Source: Pyrocephalus nanus (lineage: Eukaryota; Chordata; Aves; Passeriformes; Tyrannidae). Taken from it: a stretch of DNA of 64,000 bases. Position numbers and translations under genes: made by a program. The notes beneath the pieces are model-generated. The model ran no database searches and was not told the DNA's origin. It saw only the letters and a program-made list of their open reading frames with translations. How positions within the stretch are numbered: the stretch's first letter is position 1; each line of letters begins with the position of its first letter. The DNA lies in contig CM076259.1 in NCBI GenBank assembly GCA_038380795.1, positions 100,551,739-100,615,738 of the forward strand, in the 5' to 3' direction. Shown here one piece after another: positions 29,001 to 41,000 of this stretch.

Positions 29001-32000
29001 GTTCTGCTGTGTCAGCCATCACTCCTATGTGGGAGGCTGTACTGCAGGGAGAGAGGCCAGCTGATATTATAGGCTAAGCTTGCTCAAATCTAACAAAATG
29101 TCAAAATCAAATGCAGCAGAAGAGCACCAAACCTGTTTGTTGCCACAAAAAACCAGGAAAGAGTAAGGTTTATAAGCCCAGCTCTCCACTCTGGCAGAGC
29201 CTTCTAAAATGTAATGGATGGGACACAGAGGGATGTGCAGAGTTAGCTGCTTCAGGGCTGCATGTGTGTGGTCCAAGTGACACAAAACACTCCCCAAGTG
29301 ACTCCCCAAGAGGCAAACACCTCGTACAGAAGTGCTCCTGCTGGTTTGATGGCAGCACAAAGCTTTTATGCTCAGTAAAAAGCTCAGCAGCCTCCTCAGT
29401 GCTCAGAGATTATTATGGAGCAGCTCTTGATGTCCTCAGAAACACTTCCATTAAAATCAGTAACCTTCATTCTGGACAAACAAAATAAGATTCGGTCCTG
29501 AGACTTTCCAGTAGATGATTACACTACCTTATGAAGGAGTAATCATTGGCCACATGGAACAGTGCTGCAGGGTCACAGTAGGTTTCGTCGTGAGGGACTG
29601 GTTCCACAACACCAACTATTTGTCTCCTGGGGATGGAGGAAAAACACAGGGTTTTTGTTAAGAGACAGTAAGGAAAAATAATCTGACTAAGCTTTTCTTC
29701 TCTTTTATCTGATACATACGGGCACCTCTCTCACTTCCAAACAAAAGAATACCATACAGCTCCCAGTAAACCCAAGCAAGTTTTGCTCCACAGCTGGAAA
29801 CCACAGAGAAGACGCTTTGAAACTAATAGTGCAAGGAAAGGATTTGTGTAATAGCAGAGTGTGCAGGGAGAAATTAGTGGTATGAAAGAATCTACAAGAT
29901 GAGCATCACACACACACCTCATGCCCTGGGCCATCCCAAGTTTGGAGACCACTGTTTTTGCTCAGGGTAAGTGCATGCAGAGACTGGTCAACCCAAAAGG
30001 TGGATGGTCTCCTGTACCGCTGGGCTGTAGAGGAGGTTTCTCTTTCTTTTCCTCTCCTGAGACTGTGTTTCCTGAGCAGTATTACAGAAACAAACCCATG
30101 CCCTAAGTTCTGAAAATGGTAATAAGCTTTCATGGAAATGTGTTCCGTAAGCTCGTATTTCAAGTTCTTGTTCCAGCAGAGCTTTGTGGTGCCTCTGCAA
30201 CAGATGTAATAAGCTTCCCTGAACAATTTGTCATTCTCTGTTTATCTGACATCTCTGCTACTTTTGAATACATTGAAGCTGATTGACTTTTACAGTGGGT
30301 CAGGAGGCTTGCATATATCAAGTTTTATTATATATTCTGTTTGCTGATGGAGGCTTAGTGTTCATGTTAATGTCAGAGAGTGCAAGCTCTGTTTTCAGTG
30401 TGGGGCTTGTTTGGTTTCTTTCATTTTTCTGTCCCCATGTTATAACCAAGCTGGGAAATTCCAAAATGTATTCTGAATCAAACTACTTTTAAATCTTGAG
30501 CTCCAAGGTGGTGAAAATATATTGACTGGTGGGCAAATTCTGATAATGCACCTTCAGATGTTATTTCCCCATGGAACTGAATTTTCTTGACGATGAAAGC
30601 TGCTATCTTAATACATAAGAAAGGAAAGAATCAGTCTGGAATCTTTCAGACAATTTGTCTCCAAAACCACTAGACAATGGGGAGGAAACGCAAAGCAAAG
30701 AAGTGTGCAAAGATACTTGGTAGATTGAGATCTGCATGCTTCTCAGGCTGGCAAGTATGATGAACTTCACTTTCCACTTGTCCTTGAGGATGTGGGAAGC
30801 ACACCAGAACACATGACCAATGAGACTTAGGGAAGGGCTGTACTTAAGCTACAAAGATGGCTTGGGGCATGAATCAGGGGGACAGCAATGTTGATCTGGA
30901 ACATCCCATGTGATGTCTTTGTCAGGAAACTGATGTTTAAAATGGTAGGGAGAGTATTTTGAGAGGCAGCATAAACAGCCTGGGGCTGTACAGAGTGATT
31001 AATGGGGGCACATGGCTTGTGAGATATTGTCTGAACCACACTGGGTGTTTCTAGCTGGCTCTCTACAGAAATTTGTAGAAACACCCAGGAAAATAGATCC
31101 TGCCCTATGGGGGCACAAGCACCTCAGTATGTTGAGTAACTACGAAGGGTTGATTTTGCAGGTTCATTTGAAAAAAATGCTCTTTGTTTCACAAACTTAC
31201 TTCATCTCCCACCACCGTTTTGTCCATTCCTCCTTTGTAATGTCACCCCTAAACACCATCCACCTCCACTTCTCCAGCATGTAAGTAAAAGGCATTGTTC
31301 CAACAATCGTTAGTGCTTGTTTGAGCAGAAAGTTGATTTCAGTTTCTGAAGAGAGAAGCAGTTAAGGTAATGGTTATTGCAACAATCAGTATCTGATTTG
31401 ATGGCTAAAGTTGCTTCCTTTTACAGCTAATGCTTAGATCTTGTTTCAATCACAGCTTTTCACTAAAGAAAACATGGAAGGAAGAATACAACTGAAAAAA
31501 ACATAGGGTAAAATCCTTAGGTATTGTATGCAGTTTTGTCTTTCTTTCTTTCCCCCAGCCTCTTAAACTACCTAGGCCTTTGGCATTTGCATTTATTTAT
31601 CCTTCACTGAGAGCTTTCCTGGGCTCTGGGGAATTTTGAGTTGAAGACATCTCAAAACGTAAAAAATGTATATCATCCTTCTAAGGCAATACTCAAGGAA
31701 GCTAGAAAAACTGAATTATAATGAGGGCCTACCTATGTTATCACTCAATATTCCCTCAAGTGGGAGATGTAAATCTCAAGGTTGCAGTTTCATTTGAACT
31801 GCTAAATACATACCGTGATAGAGATATGTACGGTTTCATGCAACAGAAATTGAAAAGTGTTTTGGAGACTCATCTCAATGAACTATGAAGATTTAAGGAT
31901 GAGTTTAGTACTGAAGGTAATGAAGTGCTAGCTATTTGTTTCTGAATTATACAGCAGCATTGTAAAGCAGTTGATCCTTGCTTCACAATGTGATTTTGGG

Positions 32001-35000
32001 AAAAAATAGTATTTTTGGTAAATTAGTCTAGTAGGATTTTCAGAAGCTTCTCAGCTGATTGCTGAGTTCTCATGCATAATACGGCCTGCAAGTGCTTTCA
32101 CTTAAATACATAATATTTATGCATTTATTTACCTTCATCCTCTTGGAAGGTTGGCTCTAGGAGATCAAGAGATTTCAAGTGCTGAGGAGTGGCTGCAGAA
32201 AGTGACATAATTTCCCCTACTGCTTCGTGGAAGCCCTCGTTGGCCCCGCTTCTCAGCAGGTAGGGCTGCACAGAGTATGCCATGTCGTACTCGATGTGGC
32301 CCATCTCGTGGTGTGCAGTCAGGAAGTCGTCCATGGACACTTTGGTGCACATCTTGATCCTGCACACCCGAACAAAGTGTTTGTAGTTAGAGGGACAGTG
32401 GCTGCCTGAGCCCTGCCTGCCACAGCCATGGGGCAAAGCCCCTCCAGAGCTTGTGAATGCCCCTTGCCCCTCACAAAACCTGGGCTGCTACATCCTGCTA
32501 TGCAGTACAGTTCCTCCTGTAAGGGGAGCTTGGCAAAACACCTTCAGTCACCTTGAAATTGTACAGGGAGTAAGAGAAAATTGCTGTTTTGTGAGAAAGC
32601 AGCTGCTTCTTAAAACCTAGTGATAAACTCACTCTGTGTGTGGGAATGAGTAAGCACCACCCATCTTAGGAAGACAGCAGTGTGAAAAATCTGTGTGTTG
32701 GTGACTCCTGCTACTTCATCCTCGTGTAGGTACTATTTAATAAAGGAATTTCTTCCAAATAGGGTTTCTTTTCACCTTCCCCAGGGTGCTGAGGTGTGAG
32801 GCTGATGGCTTTCACTAAGGCTCTGCTGGGGACCACCCTCTTTCCCTGGATAGCTGTGGGGACTGCAAGATGGGACAGAATTCCTGCCAAAAAACTTGAC
32901 TGTGTGGGGACTTGTTGTCCTTCTTTACCAAACATGGAAGAAATTGATGGATTTTCATGAAACTGCATGTCTCTGCTAAAGATAGACAGTGGACCCTCAG
33001 GAGATTCTCTCTTGCTACCCAGGGACCCAGTGCCATTGCTGCAGAATATGCAGTTGTCCACAAATCTCCTGGTATCCACAAGCACCTACATTTCTGCTTA
33101 TTCCTTAAGCCCTAGAATATAGTCATTACTTCTCCAATTCATATAAATAATAGTCACTTCTCAGCTAAAATTTGAGAGTAGTTCTTAGACCTTCCTGGAA
33201 AAAGTTACACAGAAAAATTTACAGTCCTACAGGATCTTGTCTTTCCTTCCCCTCTTATCAGCCAGAAAAAAATAAAGAAGGAGAAATTATAACTTAAACC
33301 AGGATGGTGCACCTTTAGTGAAAATATGTTTATTCTAGGAGGTAGTATAAAAGGGGGTCATAGCAATTTCAGTACCTGTAGTCGTTTTTCCCCAGATCCC
33401 ATGCTGTTGGATGGCAGACAACCTTCCTGCCATCAGTTGGCTCTGTGAGCATGGAGTTTTTCCAGAAGCCCTCAGTCATGCTATCAAGGCCAACAGAGGT
33501 GAAGAAGGCTTCAGCAGCTTGGAATATTTTAGTTGCATTCCACCCCTGAAAGAGACAATGCCACCAATAAACACTGCTTCTGCATGGAGCCTGTTCCCAA
33601 TGGCCTGCTTAATGCAGGGCAGCTGATTTTATCTCCCAGGAACTTCAGATCAGCACCTGGCTTACTGAGAGTAAGACAGTAGTGTCTGCCTTTGGCACTT
33701 CAGGAAATTCTGCTTGGAACTGGAATTAAGTGTTTTCCCTGAAAACAAAATAGGTTCTGCACTCAGAAGTTCAGCTGATACCACCTGACCCAGACCAGAG
33801 AAGTTCTCAATAAAAGATAAGGTAAGGTAAGGTAAGATAAGAAAGGCATTCCTGACAGTAGCATTTCAGATCTGGGATCTGACCCTTCAGCCACTTCAGT
33901 CAACTTGGGGACAACTCCTTTGAGGGAGTGGAGCTACATTCCCAGAAGATGAGCATGACAGATTTCAGCCAGAACCATAAAACCTGGCCAGAACCATAAA
34001 AAATGTGTCTATGGGAGTTGCTTATCAGATAGTGACTGCATGATAATGCCCAAGATATTTTTGCAAGTCAGCAGTTTTATTATTCTACATACCAGGAGCT
34101 CTGCATTTACTAGACTGAGCTTTCACAGAGATCTAGTGGCAAAGAGCTCAGGTGGATGAGAATTCTTAACTGGGGATATCAACCAGCAAGGATGAGCCCA
34201 GGCTTTGCCCCAAGGCTCTGCAAGTAATGCTTCCCTCCTTGTGATATTTCAGCAGATACAGATTTGTGACGGGGGATCAGCAGTATAAAATAGAGGTGAG
34301 AATGATGCAGACTTGTGCAAACTGCTAATGAATCACATTCAGCTATTTCTTCTCTTATCAACATAACATTTGCATGGAGTGCTCCCTATGAGAGAAGGGC
34401 AGACTCTGGCTGAATAAGCACATTTCAGAAATCAAATTCCACCTATCATTGTATATTTTTTAAAAGAAGTGAAATTTAGGCAAGACTACAGAGAGTTGTC
34501 TTCACCCGTTCTTGGTCTGGTAAAGGTGCCATCACAGCTGTTAGCACTACAGATCTCAAACACAGACCTTCTGGTGCTATGCAGTTATCAAAAGATAACA
34601 GGCAGTATTGCAGTTTCCTAGCTGTATGCAAATAAACAAGACTGACAAAAAAACCCCAAACTGTGATATACGAACTATTTTATTATAGTAAGGACTGGCA
34701 AAGGTCATATTTGATACCAGCCAACTCCAGGAGTCCTGAAATATTTATATGTTCAAAATGTATCTCTTAATGGATAGATGTCTCTGAGGAGAATAGACTT
34801 GGAGACTTGGGTGAAGGAAAAAAGAGAGAACAGCTAAGGGGAAAGGTACAGTGAAAAATGCATAAACCCATTAAGGTGATAAGCAAAAAAAGGATGCAGA
34901 AAGCAATGCTTTGTTGTCAGTGTGTCTGCCTGAGGGCAGCCATAGTTTTCTAGAGAGTAGCTGACATGTGGTGCATAATTTTTATATCGTCTAGATTTGT

Positions 35001-38000
35001 TATACAATGCATATTGCATAAAGGCATGTCTTACCTTTTGAACCATTGCATCAGTTACGTCAATGTTTGGTTTGGCTGGATAGGGAACAGTCAAGGCATA
35101 CAGATTTGTCCAAAACCTACCCCACATATCACCTTCATAAAAAGAGAGGAACATAGAAATACTTTCAATTATTTATTATGTATTGTCCAAAAGTGCCAGA
35201 CAGCTCTATAAATTATGCAGTGTCATAAATAGGGACTCCTGTATATCTAAACTGGTCTGATCCAGATGTGGATGGGAGCAGTTCTGGGAAGTCATGCATA
35301 GGTCAAACTCAGATCAAAAATGCTTTTATTAGCCAATGTCAGATATTCTTGTACAATATAGTTTCAGAACTGAATGTCTATGTTGTTAGTCTATGTGATT
35401 TCGGTGTTGTGTTCACATACACAACAATTACAGCAGCTTGATGCTGCATGCTTTGAAAGCAAAGTCATGAAACTGGGGAGTTTGGAATAAGATCTAAAAG
35501 GAAAAACAACTCTCTCTGAAACTCATTTCTAAGGATGACAAGTGCTGCAAAGGAGAGAGAAATGCCCTAGTCCAGTGCTAGAGTTTTGAGCTGTGTGTCA
35601 CCAGCTCTGGTGAGGATGAGGACAACTTGCTTCTCTTCTTACCTCTGCTGCTAAGCACTCGTGTCATCTCTGCCGGTAATTTCTCTGTTTCTCCTTTCCC
35701 CTTCTCTTATCTGTAATCTTTTTTGCTACTATCCCAAATAAACAGTCAAATTACTCTCTTCCCTCATGCCTTGAAGGTGACTGTCCTGTGTATAAAGTCA
35801 GGCTTGTGTGACCTGGACACACTGACGTACCGAGCAAGTGAGCAGGGAGGCATCCTGTGGAGCTGATGAGATCGGGGCCGTACACTCGCTCCAGGTGGTG
35901 TCTCACATAGGCATGTAGCTGCTGATACAGAGGTTTTATCTGGAGGCAGAGAAGGAGAAGGAAAATAATTATTTTCACTTTGCTCTATGCCACTCATCAC
36001 TCCTAAACAGAAAGCATTGAAGATGCCTCTGACAAAATTCTCCTGGCAGGTAAGTGCACCCCAAACCCGCAGCTGAGCTTTGCCCCCTGCCTCAGGGCTC
36101 AAGCACTGAGTCCAGATCCTAGCCCCAGAAGTCATGTTCAGGTATGAGGGAGGGAGCATTGCTAACTTTAAATGCAGAGTATCAAGGATGCCATCTACCC
36201 CATGGGAAAAATACCTCCCCCCATGGGCCCTACCTGGATGAGAGACATGGACTTATAGAGTTCCCTCTCTCAGCCTTTGGGGACAATGCACCCGAGGTGA
36301 CCAAGAATGGCTGCAGAGATAAAAGTCTCCTGTATGTCTCCCAATATCTGTTAAACCCATGTAGACTGTGATCAGCCAGTTTAGAGCTGGTTCCATCTTT
36401 TTTCATAACATCAACATCTGAGCCCACCATTTCAAAACACAACCCTGTGACCCAGGGGAGTGCTTCTTCTGCCCCTACCTGCTCAAATGTCTTCTCCACA
36501 TCTTTGATCAGCTGGTCACGGCTGTATTCAAAATCTTTTGGAAACTTTGCTTCATAATTTGCTCTCCAGTAGTCTCCATAGTCAGAATAATCTGTAAAGC
36601 ATGGATGCATCGCATCAGAACACCACATGTGGCACTGCTTAGGTCTGCAGCTCCCTTCTGATCCCATGGTGACCTGCAGCCTTCCCCCAAAGCAAAAGGT
36701 GAAGTGCAAGATAGTTTATGTCTAGCAGGAAGGAAAGAGCTCCCTGAGGCTCTGTCCCATAAACGTGGAGGCATGGGAGATTTCCAAGAAATTCAGAAAT
36801 TGCAGTCATGGTTATCTGCTAATTAGGGTCATTCCATCTGGAGATGGAGGTCAGAGGAAATCATCACTCCTGACTGAAGCTCCTGAGGGACAGCAGCCTC
36901 TGCTCAGGCTGGATATCAAAGGGTTCGTTCTCACCAAAGGTATAGGCAGGTGAACATGGAATATGGACTCCCTCTTCCAGCAACTAAACCACCAGGACAG
37001 ATGTAGACTGAAATTCAGCTCCTAGTTCCACTAAATCTTCAAGTCCACTGAGCTCCATCAAGCCTGGAGTAGAAGTAGCTCATTGCTGAAGTTTCTTCCT
37101 TAGTGGTATGGAGGAAAGTCATAATGACCATTCCTTAATATTTGGGGATTTTCCCTGTTTAACTATTTCAACTATATTTTCTTATCCCTTGTCTCTAGCT
37201 CCAGCTTTACAATTTTTTCAACATAAGGAGTATAGGAAAGCAGGTGACACAGCTGGAGTTTGTCCAAAAGACAGATGATGTAGCCACTTCAGAAGCCATC
37301 TTAGAAGATTCCAAAAGAAAATTAGCAGCCACATGCCATTGGTCCTTGAAAAGACAGTTCATTATGATTTTTGTGGAGATTTCAAACTGGAAGCACACTA
37401 AGTCCAAAATCCTTTTCAAACACCCAGCTGCATCTGCTGGCCCAGGCCTACCAAATCTGATCATTCCAGCTCGGGAATAATGCTTATAAATGTTACCAGT
37501 GATTGTGGCTCCTGCAAGAAGGTCAAGGCCCACAGGAAAGAGGAGATGGTGCCAAGACTCAACAGCACTCACAAGTTGTTTAAATCAAGTGTGCTTGGCC
37601 ATAAGCTACAAGCAGTGCAGTTCTGGGTAAGACAGTATGTAATGAAGGGCACTGATACATTATGGCCTTTAGAAAAGTGCCAACAAAGAAGGGTGCCAAC
37701 AAAAAGGTGCCTGTTGTTCCAGGCTGGTAAGAAACCTCTGATCTGGTCAATGGCTCCTGTTGGCATTGTGTCTTACTTTGAGACATGCACAGCAAGAGCA
37801 AATTACTTGCAAATTACATATGGGTTTTGAATTCATGGGCAAATTGTGCAAGACTGCAGTATGTTTGCTAGTTTCTGGAACACAGAAATTATTAAAAAAA
37901 AAAAAAAAAAGTTACTTACTATTAAGCTTTGCAACCTCATTTTCAAGTTCAACATACTCTTCATATAATGGTCTCATCATCCTGCCAACATCAGCTCTCC

Positions 38001-41000
38001 AGCCTTCCCAGGCCCACAGTCTCTCATGATAATCAGTGCTGTCAGCCATAATAGCATCCAGACCTGTCAGAACAAAAAATAAGTACTAGGCCTTAAAAAA
38101 GCAGAATTTTTCTTTCACAGCAGGCAAATGAACCAAAGTGAAAGCAATTTCATGAACTGAGAAGAAGCGCTTTGTGTTTGATATATTGAAATATCCCATT
38201 ATTTTATTGCATCCTTCTCTCATTTAAAGTTTTTCCCTTCTTTTTTAAGAAGCATGGAGCGGATCATGAGTGTCTTAAATGCTGTCTCTGTATTACCCTC
38301 CCGTGAGTTAGTAGAGTTCTTGGGACTAGCCTCAACACAGCACTGATTACAACAAGACTTTGACAGCAGGGGAAAAAAAATAAATTTTCTGTGATGTAGG
38401 CAAACTCCAGGTGACAGACAGGCTGTCACACAAGCTGAGCAACCCCCTCAAAATTTTGTCTACTACAAGCAGGAGACAGCATGTCTCGTGGGCAGCAGGC
38501 CCACTGGAGTTCCCTGAACTGAAAGATGCAATTAAATTATGACTAAGCTTTAGATAGCAGGATATATCTATTGAAATTACTGCCTGTCCTCCTGCAGTCA
38601 GGAGCCACCCTTGGGCTTTCTCTTTGTGCACCCTCAGGGTAAAGGACACAGTAGGGGCAGTGGTTAATACCGTACCTGGCTCCAGCACCAAACACTCAGA
38701 CGGATTGTTGATTTTACAGACGGTCCCAGTGCTGTAGATGGTACTCATTGTACTTAGCACAGTGCCCAACTGCAAGTTAGATTCAAGACAGCCTGTTAGA
38801 AACCCACTCTGTGCAAAATAACAGCCAATTATGCTAATTCCTTAAGAGCTTGATTCAACACTTCACCCACCAGCTTAGCATTGAAGCATATGTTTAAGCT
38901 CAGTAGAGATTAATGAAAGAATTTGCCTAAATGCATTAGTGAACCAGATCTAGCTGGAAAAGACAGATAATCTCCCAAATATAGGATGTAACCTACAGGT
39001 TCTGAATATCCAGTCAAACAGATCTCTGGATTTAATGAGCACTGACTGTCACAAGAAAGCTATCAATACACAGCAGCAATAAAACAATAAAAGTTAAGCA
39101 ATGTGTTTCCATAAGCATAAACCCATATAAACTTCCCAGGGAGATCATGGCTTTGAATGGCTGCAAAAAGGGCCCCTTCTGCAGATGCTGCCAGGCTGAC
39201 TGTTGCTTGTCGTTTTAACATCACATCACACTGATTGCATAGATCTGCTTATACACCATCTCAGAGAAGTTATGGCTCATGTCTGGACTCAGCCAAAGGC
39301 CAAAACCCATCTGAAATCATCTCAGAACCTATGCTACATAGTTTTGTTTTTTTGGGGTTTTTTTAAATGTTTTCATTCGAGAAATACATGTACCACTTTT
39401 AGCTTTACCTTTAGGACTATGCAATTTCTCATTTAGAGCTCTAAACCAGAACTATGAAGACCTGTCAGTGGGAGGGGTAGTTAGTGGTGGGTGCCCAGGG
39501 AAATTTTTGTATCAGTGAAGAATACCTAAATATTTCTATGGAATCCCATCAGACTCTACAAAGAGTCACTTTTCAAGAAAGAATCAACAACTCCAGCCTC
39601 AAAGGCCATTATCTATGAAACTCTAACTATCTGAACGGGGAGGGTACTGAAGAAAATACCTCCTCAACAGAGACAGCATCACCAGAAGTGACACTGTTGT
39701 ACTCCAAAATAAATATAAGTTTGTATGAACTGTCAGCGTTCCCGCCAACGTAATGTGTCTTTCCAGAAGCACATCTCATTTGGGGAGACAAGAGATCCAG
39801 CCAATCTGCAGTTTTTCTTCTGTGGTGGTTAGCACTGCTGGCACTTAGCAGAAAAATCTCAGAATCCTTCAATAATTAGGATTGTAGGATCCTGGATTGT
39901 AGGTTCCCATGACTCAAAGCTATGTTTCAATTTGATCACCAGCAAAAATGAAAATAATTTAACTCTCAAGTGTTTGGTTATGATTGGCTATAAATCCCTT
40001 TTGAGTCTGCATAGCTGCTCACTCCAATTTCACATAAAGTCATTATCCATACACCTGCCTCTTACGTGCACTTGCCAGTGCAAATGTCAAATCTCATTAT
40101 GAATCTTGCTAAATCTTGTTGGCTCTCAATGGCTTTCTGTGGAAGGAGGTCACCAACCCTCCCCAGTTTCAGGCATCCCAAGGTGCCCACTGCAACAAAA
40201 CACCCTCTCTTTTTCACAGCTTGATAATGCACCACCTGCAGCTTTTTGACTCCACGGATGTCCTTTCACCCATCTCTTTCTGCTCAGTGCCCTAGGTCTG
40301 GACTTCACCAAGCACTTACCAAAGGTCCTTTTTTCCTCTTATGACTAATCCTGTCATTTGTGCAAGGACAACTCTGAGGTGTGTGTGTGCTTGAAATTCA
40401 TTCCATGGCAAAACTGCTGACTTGAATGGCAATCAGCTGCCTAGGCCAGACCCCCCCCTTCCAGTCCTGTATTGCTACAAACATCTAGAGCAGGTACACT
40501 TCCCTGCCACACACAGCATCTTCCCAAGACAAGTGGAGTGGTAACATCACCATGTCCTCATTTGAGGGTATTGTGGGAGGCAGCTCAACTCACCCAACAA
40601 AAATGAGGAACATTCAGCAACTTACTCTGTTATATTTTTCTGGTGACAGCACAGATGATCCTCTGTCCTGGAGAATCTGGATCTGGAGCTTGATGAGGTT
40701 ATCCTCAATGCTGTCTACCGGGAAGCCGCTGGCATTCCTGGAGGCCTCGTCGTAAAACGCAGACCACTTGGCACTTGCCTCGTTCTGCAAGGGGTTCAAA
40801 CAAACCCTGAATTATTCCCTCCCAAAGAGTGAAGCAGCCTGATGTACTCAGTGGGCAAAAATATGACTTCTGTAGAGAACTTCATTTGTAGAGAACACCT
40901 GTGTTTTGCAGATTGAGCACTTGCACTGCAATGTGAAATGGCTGGAGAGCTTTTTGGCCTTGTTTTACTCGCGCATCCAGGTAACCACTTTTCTTTGGAA